Shown: positions 1-8,258, counted from the first letter of the stretch. The stretch: 41,221 nucleotides of DNA from Savagea sp. (GCA_030152585.1 JASLJC010000068.1:1-41221), one strand, 5' to 3'. Notes: generated by a model not told the origin, from the sequence alone. Program-made: numbers and translations.

Positions 1-1
1 C

Positions 2-79
2 AATCGTATTCTAGTTATTTCAGACGACTGCTCGGTTTTTAAAAAGAACGAAACTCGTCGTTCAAACGAAAGAATATGA
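2..79 (+). CDS. possible 3' tail of an unidentified upstream gene
   Basis: From base 2 one frame stays open for 25 codons to a TGA at 77-79, reading roughly NRILVISDD...RSNERI. An intrinsic terminator follows 44 bases later, which suggests that a rightward gene ends about here. The piece is too short to identify. It could also be chance open reading in intergenic DNA, so confidence is low. Confidence 0.25.
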   Translation, partial: NRILVISDDCSVFKKNETRRSNERI

Positions 80-122
80 GCTAAATGAAGAGATCGACAC
101 GTCACGCTTTATTTTATAGCAG

Positions 123-160
123 AAAGACACTTAAAATTTTATTTTTCAAGTGTCTTTTTT
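123..160 (+). terminator. intrinsic terminator
   Basis: AAAGACACTT at 123-132 pairs with AAGTGTCTTT at 148-157 and runs into a T tract. It presumably ends whatever gene lies off the left edge. The stem core is shared with the terminators at 2062 and 3979. The stretch 160-530 holds no convincing gene, only a candidate promoter and a cre-like site. Confidence 0.75.
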
Positions 161-349
161 GTTTTCAGACGATTTTTAACGATTACGGCTGGAAAGGATG
201 CCTCGAAATAAAAATATTCACATATGTTTCAGTCTTTTGCAAAAGGGAAGAAAAAGAATACATGCAGCGCTTAAGAAGAGACTAAAAGAGGGAAAAACAG
301 TGTGAAGCATTGAAAATGATGTATAAACGAACAAATTGTGACAAAACAG

Positions 350-378
350 TTGCAATTTAAATAAAACGGTGATATTGT
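350..378 (+). promoter_or_regulatory. candidate sigma-A promoter for the first CoA-transferase
   Basis: TTGCAA at 350-355 and TATTGT at 373-378 are separated by 17 bases. This predicts a 5' leader of about 150 bases before the start at 540. Confidence 0.5.
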
Positions 379-487
379 ACAAGTGAATAGTTTGACGAAC
401 GTAAAAATCGTCACTAGTAATCAATATATACTCTTTCAGACGTTTATATGTGTGAACGCACTTATTTTATTTTAGGTTTTTAAAAGG

Positions 488-502
488 ATGTAAGCGTTTG
501 CT
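488..502 (+). promoter_or_regulatory. candidate CcpA cre site, copy 1
   Basis: ATGTAAGCGTTTGCT matches the CcpA consensus WTGNAANCGNWWNCA except for the last base. It lies about 38 bases before the start codon and about 110 bases downstream of the predicted transcription start. In known CcpA targets such a position gives roadblock repression. The match is seen directly; CcpA control is inferred. Confidence 0.5.
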
Positions 503-539
503 AAAAAGAGATTAAAATGAATAGGGAGTTGTGAATCAA

Positions 540-2045
540 ATGACGAACAATTTAGATCGTATTCAAAACGAAGCAGTAAAACAACGTGTTGTAACAGCAG
601 AAGAAGCCGCATCATGGATCGAAGACGGTATGACATTAGGACTTAGTGGTTTCACGTTATCGGGAGATGCGAAAGCAATTCCAGAGGCACTCGTTCAACG
701 TGCAGAAAATGGCGAGAAATTTAAAGTGAACGTCTATACAGGGGCATCACTCGGTTCTGAAACAGATGCAAAACTTTCATCACATGGCTTACTTGCAAAA
801 CGTTTACCGTTCCAAGCAGATCGTACGTTACGTGGTGAAATCAATAAAGGTTCTTTATTTTACGTAGACCAACATTTATCACAAACGGCAGAATACGTCC
901 GTCAAGGCACGATTCCGAAGATTGATTACGCAGTGATTGAAGCTTCTGCAATCGAAGAAGATGGAACGATTATTCCGACAACTTCAGTCGGTAACTCGAA
1001 CATTTTCGCTGAAAAAGCGGATAAAATTATCGTTGAAATTAATGAAGCGCAGCCTGATTTTACAGGGATGCACGACATTTATACACCAGGGGAGCAAGGC
1101 GACCGTCAACCGATCGCTTTAACGAAATCAGATGACCGTATCGGGCACCACGGTATTCAAGTCGACCCAGATAAAATCGCAGGAGTCGTCTTTACAAACC
1201 AAGTCGATACACCGTCACCGAACGCTGGTCCAGACGAAGAAACAGAGACGATGGCGAGCCATTTATTAAGTTTCTTACGTAATGAAGTAGATGAAGGTCG
1301 TTTAACGAATGAATTACTTCCACTTCAAGCAGGAATCGGTTCACAAGCGAACGCAGTAATGCTCGGCTTATTAAAATCAGATTTCGAAAATTTAGAAGTA
1401 TATTCAGAAGTGATTCAAGATGCGATGTTCGATTTAATTGATGCAGGTAAATTAAAATTCGCATCTGCAACGTCTATCACGATTACAGAAGAAAAAATGG
1501 AAGAAGTGTACGGTAACTTCGAGCAATATAAAGATAAAATTGTTCTCCGTCCACAAGAAATTTCAAACCACCCCGAAATTATCCGCCGTCTAGGAATTAT
1601 CGGAATTAACACGGCACTTGAGTTCGACATTTACGGTAACGTCAACTCGACGCACGTAATGGGAACGAACATGATGAACGGAATTGGTGGATCAGGTGAC
1701 TTCGCACGTAACGCACGTATTGCGATTTTCGTAACGAAATCAGTTGCAAAAGATGGAAAAATCTCATCTGTTGTTCCGATGGTAGCACATACAGACCATA
1801 CAGAACACGACGTAGATGTACTCGTTACAGAGCACGGTTATGCAGACTTACGCGGACTTGCACCACGTGAACGTGCACCATTAATTATCGAAAACTGTGT
1901 ACACCCAGATTTCCGAGAAGAATTAATGGACTACTACAACGAAGCCGTAGAAAAAGTAGGCGGTCAAACACCACATATTCTTGAAAAAGCATTTTCATGG
2001 CACACACGTCTCCGTGATACAGGAACGATGCACGAAGAAAAATAA
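540..2045 (+). CDS. succinate/acetate CoA-transferase (acetyl-CoA hydrolase/transferase family), copy 1
   Basis: The 501-residue protein belongs to the acetyl-CoA hydrolase/transferase family, closest in character to succinyl-CoA:acetate CoA-transferases (AarC, YgfH/ScpC, Cat1 type, usually about 500 residues). These move CoA between succinate and acetate or propionate through a glutamyl-CoA thioester. The expected catalytic Glu is E290 in SEVIQD. The glycine-rich stretches GIGSQANAV (about 265-273) and GIGGSGDFARNAR further on fit the CoA pocket of the family. I chose ATG 540 over the in-frame GTG at 531 because the paralog at 2445 starts at the equivalent residue and both are then 501 residues. 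The SD is AGGGAG. It is a single-gene transcript ending at the 2062 terminator. The acceptor acid cannot be read from sequence. Confidence 0.9.
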   Translation: MTNNLDRIQNEAVKQRVVTAEEAASWIEDGMTLGLSGFTLSGDAKAIPEALVQRAENGEKFKVNVYTGASLGSETDAKLSSHGLLAKRLPFQADRTLRGEINKGSLFYVDQHLSQTAEYVRQGTIPKIDYAVIEASAIEEDGTIIPTTSVGNSNIFAEKADKIIVEINEAQPDFTGMHDIYTPGEQGDRQPIALTKSDDRIGHHGIQVDPDKIAGVVFTNQVDTPSPNAGPDEETETMASHLLSFLRNEVDEGRLTNELLPLQAGIGSQANAVMLGLLKSDFENLEVYSEVIQDAMFDLIDAGKLKFASATSITITEEKMEEVYGNFEQYKDKIVLRPQEISNHPEIIRRLGIIGINTALEFDIYGNVNSTHVMGTNMMNGIGGSGDFARNARIAIFVTKSVAKDGKISSVVPMVAHTDHTEHDVDVLVTEHGYADLRGLAPRERAPLIIENCVHPDFREELMDYYNEAVEKVGGQTPHILEKAFSWHTRLRDTGTMHEEK

Positions 2046-2061
2046 TTTATTTGATTTCAAC

Positions 2062-2094
2062 AAGACACTCGATCTCGAATCGGGTGTCTTTTTT
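2062..2094 (+). terminator. intrinsic terminator of CoA-transferase copy 1
   Basis: AAGACACTCGA at 2062-2072 pairs with TCGGGTGTCTT at 2080-2090, with one wobble, and is followed by T residues. The rest of the 2046-2444 gap holds a cre-like site and a weak promoter but no gene. Confidence 0.85.
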
Positions 2095-2342
2095 CACGTC
2101 GTCAGAAAGTAAACGACAAATTTCAAATAGTCGAGATAGTGGACCTTTTAAAATAAGTCAATGGATAAAATGTGTCAAAAAGCAATAAAAGTATAAAAAA
2201 CGAGTGAAAATGACAGTGTTTCCCTCATTTTCATATTATTTTATTGCTAGAATATCCGAATGATGATAATCTACTTAATAGACAAGATAGAGAAAAAACG
2301 ACAATTCAATGACTCGGCGATAAAAAATACTGCTTGAGTAAA

Positions 2343-2356
2343 TTTAAGCGTTTTCA
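2343..2356 (+). promoter_or_regulatory. candidate CcpA cre site, copy 2
   Basis: TTTAAGCGTTTTCA matches the consensus TGWAANCGNTNWCA at 13 of 14 positions (T for G at position 2). It lies upstream of the predicted promoter at 2385-2413, centred near -70. In Bacillus an upstream cre can activate, as at ackA and pta. Confidence 0.5.
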
Positions 2357-2384
2357 TCTCGGACTTACATCCTCCTCCATCTTG

Positions 2385-2413
2385 TTGTATGATTTAATTT
2401 GAGTAGCTTTATA
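2385..2413 (+). promoter_or_regulatory. weak candidate sigma-A promoter for CoA-transferase copy 2
   Basis: TTGTAT at 2385-2390 and TTTATA at 2408-2413 are 17 bases apart. Both hexamers are imperfect, consistent with a promoter that needs an activator. Confidence 0.35.
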
Positions 2414-2444
2414 ACAATTTTGTGAAAAAGGGAGTAGTGATCAT

Positions 2445-3950
2445 ATGACGAACCAATTAGACCGCATTCAAAACGAATCTTTAAAAGATCGCGTTGTAAC
2501 AGCTGAAGAGGCTGCATCATGGATCGAAGATGGCATGACACTTGGATTAAGTGGATTTACACTTTCAGGTGATGCGAAAGCAGTTCCCGCTGCACTCGTA
2601 GAACGTGCTAAAAAAGGTGACAAAGTAAAAGTAAACGTATATACAGGTGCTTCACTCGGATCAGATACAGACCAAAACATGGCAGAAAATGATCTCGTAT
2701 TAAAACGTTTACCTTTCCAAGCGAACCGTTCAATGCGTAACGAAATTAACAAAGGTAACTTACTTTTCACAGATCAACATTTATCAATGACAGCAGAATA
2801 CGTACGCCAGGGCGTTATTCCTGCGATTGATTATGCGATTTTAGAAGCATATAGTATCGAAGAAGACGGAACGATTATTCCAACGACTTCAGTCGGTAAC
2901 TCGAACATTTTTGCTGAAAAAGCGAAAAACATTATCGTAGAAATTAATACAGCACAGCCAAACTTCAAAGGAATGCACGATATTTATACACCAGGTAACC
3001 AAGGTGAGCGTGAGCCGATTGCATTAACGAATGCGAGCGGACGTATCGGAACAGAAGGTATTCAAGTAGATCCAGCGAAAATTAAAGGAATCGTTTTCAC
3101 AGATCAACTAGATTCACCATCACCGAACGCAGGTCCAGACGAAGATACGACGACAATGGCGAACCATTTAATTTCATTTTTAGAAAAAGAAGTAGAAGAA
3201 GGTCGTTTAACGAATGAATTACTTCCACTTCAAGCAGGAATCGGTTCACAAGCGAACGCTGTACTTTACGGACTTTTAGAGTCAAACTTTGAAAACTTAG
3301 AAGTATTCTCTGAAGTTATTCAAGACGCGATGATCGATTTAATTGACGAAGGTAAAGTAGCTTTCGCATCAAGTACATCGATTACGTTAACAGAAGAGAA
3401 AATGAAAGAAGTTTATGCGAACCCAGAGAAATATCAAGATAAAATCGTTCTCCGTCCGCAAGAAATTTCAAACCACCCTGAAATTATCCGCCGTCTTGGA
3501 ATTATCGGAATTAACACGGCACTTGAGTTCGACATTTACGGTAACGTCAACTCAACACACGTAACAGGGACGAATATGATGAACGGAATCGGTGGATCAG
3601 GTGACTTCGCACGTAACGCACGTATTGCGATTTTCGTAACGAAATCAGTTGCAAAAGATGGAAAAATTTCATCTGTTGTTCCGATGGTTTCACATACAGA
3701 CCATACAGAACACGATGTAGACGTACTCGTTACAGAGCACGGTTATGCAGACTTACGCGGACTTGCACCACGTGAGCGTGCGCCGAAAATTATCCAAAAC
3801 TGTGCACACCCAGATTTCCGTGATGAGTTAATGGCTTACTACAACGAAGCAGTAGAAAAAGTAGGCGGTCAAACACCACATATTCTTGAAAAAGCATTTT
3901 CATGGCATACACGTCTCCGTGAAACAGGGACAATGCACGAAGAAAAATAA
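2445..3950 (+). CDS. succinate/acetate CoA-transferase, copy 2
   Basis: This 501-residue paralog has exactly the same length as the gene at 540 and is very similar throughout. It keeps the catalytic motif (EVFSEVIQD, E290) and the glycine-rich CoA-pocket segments. The start is the ATG after GGGAG at a normal distance. Differences concentrate in the first 230 codons. The last third is nearly identical to copy 1 even at synonymous positions, which suggests recent gene conversion. It has its own upstream region and terminator, so the two copies are tandem duplicates rather than subunits of one operon. Partner acids may differ between copies, but nothing in the sequence shows this. Confidence 0.9.
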   Translation: MTNQLDRIQNESLKDRVVTAEEAASWIEDGMTLGLSGFTLSGDAKAVPAALVERAKKGDKVKVNVYTGASLGSDTDQNMAENDLVLKRLPFQANRSMRNEINKGNLLFTDQHLSMTAEYVRQGVIPAIDYAILEAYSIEEDGTIIPTTSVGNSNIFAEKAKNIIVEINTAQPNFKGMHDIYTPGNQGEREPIALTNASGRIGTEGIQVDPAKIKGIVFTDQLDSPSPNAGPDEDTTTMANHLISFLEKEVEEGRLTNELLPLQAGIGSQANAVLYGLLESNFENLEVFSEVIQDAMIDLIDEGKVAFASSTSITLTEEKMKEVYANPEKYQDKIVLRPQEISNHPEIIRRLGIIGINTALEFDIYGNVNSTHVTGTNMMNGIGGSGDFARNARIAIFVTKSVAKDGKISSVVPMVSHTDHTEHDVDVLVTEHGYADLRGLAPRERAPKIIQNCAHPDFRDELMAYYNEAVEKVGGQTPHILEKAFSWHTRLRETGTMHEEK

Positions 3951-3978
3951 AACGAAGTACCAATCGTTTTAAAATGAT

Positions 3979-4021
3979 AAAAGACACTTGAATGGAATCG
4001 ATCCTTCAAGTGTCTTTTTTT
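3979..4021 (+). terminator. intrinsic terminator of CoA-transferase copy 2
   Basis: AAAAGACACTTGAA at 3979-3992 pairs perfectly with TTCAAGTGTCTTTT at 4005-4018, followed by more T. The stem core matches the terminators at 123 and 2062. Confidence 0.9.
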
Positions 4022-4122
4022 ATGGAAAAAATCGCTCAGTACCTATACGTTAGAAAGTATGGAAACAGTTTAGTTTCTTGTCTAAAACGGTTTCGTTATA
4101 CTAAAAGTAGGAGGCGTTTATA

Positions 4123-4749
4123 ATGAAAATAGCATTGTTCGGAAGTACAGGTCGCGTAGGTTCTTTATTGTTACAGCAAGCGATTGAAGCAGGGTACGAC
4201 GTTAAAGTGCTCGTACGGGATGCAGCGAAGTTGGCGATCGATTTACAAGAACGAGTCGAAGTGCTCGTTGGGGATGTAAAAAAAGAATCTGACGTGTTTC
4301 GTACGATAGAAGGTGTCGATGTTGTCATGAGTGCTCTCGGCACAGACAAAACGACGACATTAACAGAAGCGACCGCTCATTTTATTCAAGCGATGGAGCG
4401 ATACGATATACGCCGAATTGTAACGGTCGGAACGGCAGGGATTTTAAATAGTCGGACGACACCAGGGAAGTTGCGTTATGAAGCAGGCGATACGAAACGG
4501 AAGTTAACGTTTGCTGCAGAAGAACATCATAAAGTGTACGAAATGTTCCGAAAAACAGATCTCGATTGGACGATTGTTTGTCCGACATATTTACCCGACG
4601 GAGAGGCGCTGAACGATTACATCGTCGAAAAAGATTACTTACCCGAAGGAACGAAACGGATTACCGTCGGAGATACAGCACAGTTTGTTTTTAAAACGTT
4701 ACACGAACAACAATTCGTTCGTTCGCGTGTTGGGATATGTGATAGATGA
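4123..4749 (+). CDS. NAD(P)-binding atypical SDR (NmrA/epimerase-like)
   Basis: The 208-residue protein begins with a Rossmann dinucleotide-binding motif, GSTGRVG at residues 7-13, followed by the pattern of the NAD(P)H-binding PF13460 group (YwnB- or BLVRB-like): VLVRD, a GDV motif near 50, VVMSALG, and a WTIVCPTYLPDG segment in the C-terminal half. These proteins are usually 200-220 residues and include flavin reductases and quinone or redox sensors, so the substrate cannot be assigned. The SD AGGAGG sits 8 bases before the ATG. It stands alone between two terminators and convergent to rluF. Confidence 0.8.
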   Translation: MKIALFGSTGRVGSLLLQQAIEAGYDVKVLVRDAAKLAIDLQERVEVLVGDVKKESDVFRTIEGVDVVMSALGTDKTTTLTEATAHFIQAMERYDIRRIVTVGTAGILNSRTTPGKLRYEAGDTKRKLTFAAEEHHKVYEMFRKTDLDWTIVCPTYLPDGEALNDYIVEKDYLPEGTKRITVGDTAQFVFKTLHEQQFVRSRVGICDR

Positions 4750-4860
4750 ATGGGCCAATTGTTCATAGAAGAGCCGTTTAATATATAACATACGTGAAGA
4801 GTGACACCATATTGGTTATGTCGACGTTTTATTGGATATACGAAAGTATCTCCGCTTTAA

Positions 4861-4912
4861 AAAACTTCGTCTATTTAGAACGATTTTTTGTTCTAAATAG
4901 ACGAAGTTTTTA
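4861..4912. terminator. bidirectional terminator between convergent genes
   Basis: A perfect 20-bp stem (4861-4880 with 4891-4910) around a 10-base loop has A residues on the left and T residues on the right. It serves the epimerase-like gene on plus and rluF on minus. Nothing else is evident between 4750 and 4962. Confidence 0.9.
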
Positions 4913-4962
4913 ATTAAATGTGACATGTTGCAATTGAGCAACTTGCGACATGAATAGACGAC

Positions 4963-5670
4963 TTAGGGTAAGGCTGGTTTGTATCGTAAAATGCGGAACA
5001 ATTCTTCGCGTTCTTCTGTCGTTAAGTCGCGCCACGTTCCGTACGGTAAATCACCGAGGTGGATATTAATAATACGTGTCCGTTTTAATTTTTGAACGGT
5101 ATAGCCAAGGGCATCTGTCATTCGGCGAATTTGTCGGTTCATCCCTTGCGTTAACGTAATGTTAAACGTTTTCGGTCCGAGACGTTGTACTTTACACGGT
5201 TTCGTGACGGTTCCGAGAATCGGTACACCACTTGCCATCGTTTGTAAAAATGAATCATCAAATGGACGGTCTACTGTGACGATATATTCTTTTTCGTGTC
5301 CATGTTCTTCACGTAAAATTTCATTGACGATATCACCGTCATTTGTCATGAGAAGTAACCCTTCTGAATCTTTGTCGAGTCGACCGATATGAAAAATACG
5401 AAGTGGATGATTCATATAATCGACGACATTGTCTCGGTCTTTCGGATCGGTCGTACTCGTAATACCTACTGGCTTATGAAGTGCGATATAGACGAGTTCT
5501 TCTTCTAAAGCGACCCGTTTACCATCGACTTCTACGACATCTCCTCGTTCGACTCGACTTCCGAGTTCCGCTTTTTTGCCGTTAATGACGACGCGACCGG
5601 CTTCAATCCATTTGTCGGCACCCCGTCGAGAGACGAGTCCTGTTTGCCCTAAAAATTTATTAATACGCAC
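4963..5670 (-). CDS. rluF: 23S rRNA pseudouridine synthase, RluF type
   Basis: The 235-residue enzyme isomerises uridine to pseudouridine in 23S rRNA (RluF modifies U2604 in E. coli). An S4 RNA-binding domain covers residues 1-60 (RINKFLGQTGLVSRRGAD). It is followed by the RsuA/RluB/E/F catalytic core with LHKPVGITSTTD and GRLDKDSEG, where D99 is the expected catalytic aspartate. GVPILGTVTKPCKV, QGMNRQIRRM and LKRTRIINI are the features that favour RluF over RsuA or RluB. The start is GTG at 5670 behind AAGGAGG. It is single and divergent from trpB. Confidence 0.88.
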   Translation of the reverse strand: MRINKFLGQTGLVSRRGADKWIEAGRVVINGKKAELGSRVERGDVVEVDGKRVALEEELVYIALHKPVGITSTTDPKDRDNVVDYMNHPLRIFHIGRLDKDSEGLLLMTNDGDIVNEILREEHGHEKEYIVTVDRPFDDSFLQTMASGVPILGTVTKPCKVQRLGPKTFNITLTQGMNRQIRRMTDALGYTVQKLKRTRIINIHLGDLPYGTWRDLTTEEREELFRILRYKPALP

Positions 5671-5733
5671 GACAATTCCTCCTTTGAACGATGCGTTTTT
5701 TCTAAAACGATGAAAAGATAATATTTCCTCCTT

Positions 5734-5742
5734 AGTATACCA
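5734..5742 (-). promoter_or_regulatory. extended -10 promoter candidate for rluF
   Basis: On the minus strand TGG precedes TATACT, an extended -10 element, with no good -35. The predicted transcript would begin close to a TAAGGAGG sequence (5727-5734 on minus) that has no start codon after it. Confidence 0.4.
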
Positions 5743-5754
5743 TGGGTCCGAACG

Positions 5755-5783
5755 TTGACTTTAAAAAAAGTATTCTGTATACT
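5755..5783 (+). promoter_or_regulatory. sigma-A promoter of trpB
   Basis: TTGACT at 5755-5760 and TATACT at 5778-5783 are 17 bases apart. This is close to consensus and only about 45 bases before the start codon, so the leader is short. There is no room for a T-box or a TRAP site. Confidence 0.75.
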
Positions 5784-5828
5784 TTATTGTACTAAAGCGT
5801 GAAAGTAAACGAATAAGGAGAGAATAGA

Positions 5829-7004
5829 ATGAAAAAACGACAAGAAGGATATTTCGGTTCATTCGGCGGTGCTTATGTAGAACCGTCTATGAAACGACCA
5901 TTAGAAGAGTTAAGCCGAGCATTTGAAGAGATTTGTTTTACAGAAGCGTTTCAAAAAGAATACGAGATGTATTTACGTGACTACGTCGGACGAGCGACAC
6001 CTCTTTATCGAGCCGATCGTTTAACTGCACATCTCGGAGGTGCAACGATTTATTTAAAACGAGAAGATTTGAACCATACAGGTGCGCATAAAATAAATAA
6101 TGCGCTCGGACAAGTGTTACTTGCGATCAAAATGGGAAAGAAGAAAGTAATAGCAGAAACAGGAGCAGGTCAACACGGAGTCGCAACAGCGACAGTATGT
6201 GCTCGTTTCGGCTTACAATGTCTCATTTTTATGGGAAAAGAAGATATGAAGCGTCAAGCGTTAAACGTATTTCGAATGGAATTACTCGGTGCAACGGTCG
6301 TTCCGGTAGAAGGAAAATACGGCACATTAACAGATGCAGTAGATGCAGCGTTAACGTATTGGCAAGCGCATTTAGATGAGACTCATTACATTTTAGGTTC
6401 GGCTGTCGGACCACATCCATTTCCGACAATCGTTCGTCATTTTCAAACGATTATTGGTCGTGAGACGAAAAAACAAATGCTCGAAAAAGAAGGACGCTTA
6501 CCGGATGCGATTGTAGCAGCAGTAGGCGGCGGGAGTAACGCAATAGGAATGTTTCATCCGTTTATACGTGACGAAAATGTCGCGCTATACGGGGTTGAAG
6601 CAGGTGGAAAAGGAATTGAGACGACACGACATGCCTCTGCATTAGCTAATCCAGTTGAAAAGACGATGCACGGTACGAAAATGTACGTCATGACAACAGC
6701 AGACGGTCACGTAGGCGATCCGTATTCAATTTCAGCAGGATTAGACTATCCCGGCATTGGGCCAGAACATAGTTACTTACATTCCATTGGCCGTGTACAG
6801 TACACATCTGCAACAGATGATGAAGCCCTTGCTGCGTTTTGCCTTTTATCTGAAACAGAAGGCATTATCCCTGCGCTCGAAAGTTCACATGCTATCGCAT
6901 ATGCTCAACATTTAGCGCCGACGATGAAACGAGAACAAATACTCGTCATCAACGTATCTGGCCGTGGAGATAAAGACGTAGAAACAGTGAAGTCATACAT
7001 GTAA
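5829..7004 (+). CDS. trpB: tryptophan synthase beta chain, stand-alone gene
   Basis: The 391-residue PLP enzyme condenses indole with L-serine to give tryptophan. The Schiff-base lysine is K88 in NHTGAHKINN, E110 in AETGAGQHG is the acid-base glutamate, GGGSNAIGM binds the PLP phosphate, and SGRGDKD near the C-terminus holds the serine contacting the pyridine nitrogen. The length fits TrpB1 (390-400). The N-terminal motif reads FGGAYVEP, where most TrpB1 have YVPE. No trpA or other trp gene is adjacent, so it either pairs with a distant TrpA or works alone on free indole. SD AAGGAG precedes the ATG. It has its own promoter and is probably cotranscribed with the next gene. Confidence 0.92.
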   Translation: MKKRQEGYFGSFGGAYVEPSMKRPLEELSRAFEEICFTEAFQKEYEMYLRDYVGRATPLYRADRLTAHLGGATIYLKREDLNHTGAHKINNALGQVLLAIKMGKKKVIAETGAGQHGVATATVCARFGLQCLIFMGKEDMKRQALNVFRMELLGATVVPVEGKYGTLTDAVDAALTYWQAHLDETHYILGSAVGPHPFPTIVRHFQTIIGRETKKQMLEKEGRLPDAIVAAVGGGSNAIGMFHPFIRDENVALYGVEAGGKGIETTRHASALANPVEKTMHGTKMYVMTTADGHVGDPYSISAGLDYPGIGPEHSYLHSIGRVQYTSATDDEALAAFCLLSETEGIIPALESSHAIAYAQHLAPTMKREQILVINVSGRGDKDVETVKSYM

Positions 7005-7064
7005 ACGTCTAGTGCGTGCAACTTTCTCCTTCTTTTTTCGTATAAAATAAAAGGAGGGGTTGTC

Positions 7065-8012
7065 ATGGACGAATCGTTACGTATGGTAGGCATTGAATTA
7101 AAACGGACATACGAAGAAATCGTATCTTTAGCAGAATGGTCGATTCATCAAGATGCCGTCTTGCCGATGGCAATGTATTACACGATTATGGACGAAACGT
7201 TCGATTCGTTTCATTTTTCAAACGTGTTAAGTGATTTGCAACAGACTGCCCCATTATTTTCTCCATTAAAAGGTGATGCGGGACCTCTCGTTGCGATGTT
7301 TTTGACTAAAAATGAACGATACGAACAGCAATTGCAAATCATTTATCGTCGTGTTGCTGCGTTACGTGCACAAGGTTTTCGTCATTCGTACTATACATAC
7401 ATCGCTGCTTTATTTATGGACGAAACGCAATCATACGATGAACAAGCACGTCGAGCGTTCGCTTTATACCGCGCGATGAAAAAACGACATTTCTTTTTAA
7501 CGTCAGACGATGATTATGCATTAGCTGTCGTTTTAAGTCGAGCAGAGCGCGACCCTGACCAACATGCGCAAGCGATGCGAATGTATTACGATGCTTTACG
7601 AAAAGCAGGGTTTCGATACGGCAACACGCTACAGACGCTGTCACATTTACTAGCAGACGAAGCACCAACGTTTACGATGAAAGTTGTAGAGCAAGTGGTC
7701 TATACGGAGCGAGCACTTCGACCGATGTACGCAGTCGATGCATCGGATTATGGTTTACTCGGTTTGTTATCTCGTCATATGAAAAACACGACGAAAATTA
7801 AACAATTTGAACGGTGTATGGCACATTATGACGATCACGATGTGCTATCGACGAGTCGCCATACGTTTTGGTTTACGAGCAGTGTATTTTTACATCGACA
7901 ATTTTATGATAAAAAACAAAATCAAACGTACAATCGTCGTGAACATTTGGAACGGATAGCTCTTTTCATGGTGTCGAATGTGTTCAGTGCGAAATTATTT
8001 ACACCTTCTTAA
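7065..8012 (+). CDS. uncharacterised helical protein, DUF4003-like
   Basis: The 315-residue soluble protein has no signal peptide or membrane segment. It looks all-alpha, rich in aromatic, His and Arg residues. Segments such as RRAFALYRAMKKRHFFLTSDDDY and the paired LYRAM/MYYDALRKAGF units resemble a helical-repeat fold. The overall look recalls the DUF4003 family of Bacillales proteins of about 320 residues, which has no known function; this is recognition from memory and uncertain. The start is the ATG after AAGGAGGGG. It begins 60 bases after trpB with no terminator between them, so it likely shares trpB's promoter. Confidence 0.65.
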   Translation: MDESLRMVGIELKRTYEEIVSLAEWSIHQDAVLPMAMYYTIMDETFDSFHFSNVLSDLQQTAPLFSPLKGDAGPLVAMFLTKNERYEQQLQIIYRRVAALRAQGFRHSYYTYIAALFMDETQSYDEQARRAFALYRAMKKRHFFLTSDDDYALAVVLSRAERDPDQHAQAMRMYYDALRKAGFRYGNTLQTLSHLLADEAPTFTMKVVEQVVYTERALRPMYAVDASDYGLLGLLSRHMKNTTKIKQFERCMAHYDDHDVLSTSRHTFWFTSSVFLHRQFYDKKQNQTYNRREHLERIALFMVSNVFSAKLFTPS

Positions 8013-8152
8013 TCAAATAAAGAGAAAAAAGAATGTATAAATATAATGTTATACTAATAAAAACAATATAACAGAAAATATAAAATATTCTGAAATGAAT
8101 AGAACGACGAAAAAATCCGACGAAAAGAAATGAAAAAGAGAAAAGAATAGAT

Positions 8153-8195
8153 GGAGTAGCTGCATAGACAAATGCCGTTACTCCTTCTTTTTTTT
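8153..8195 (+). terminator. terminator of the trpB-DUF4003 unit
   Basis: GGAGTAGC at 8153-8160 pairs with GTTACTCC at 8177-8184 and is followed by a T-rich run. The rest of 8013-8472 is AT-rich and non-coding, with a cre-like site and a promoter for the opp operon. Confidence 0.7.
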
Positions 8196-8244
8196 ACATA
8201 AAAATGCATAAAAAACGATAAAAAAAGTAAACAGATAAAAACAT

Positions 8245-8258
8245 AGTAAACGCTTTCA
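8245..8258 (+). promoter_or_regulatory. candidate CcpA cre site upstream of the peptide transporter
   Basis: AGTAAACGCTTTCA matches TGWAANCGNTNWCA at 13 of 14 positions. It lies about 110 bases upstream of the predicted opp transcription start. It is the third such site in the first 9 kb. Confidence 0.4.

Noticed and set aside
85..285. 66-codon plus-strand frame in the left intergenic region
   Set aside because: It runs through the terminator at 123-160 and has no SD or protein-like composition.
5715..5734. Mini-ORF after TAAGGAGG on the minus strand before rluF
   Set aside because: Only non-standard ATA or ATT codons are available and it would encode about six residues. It is kept as an orphan SD observation, not a gene.
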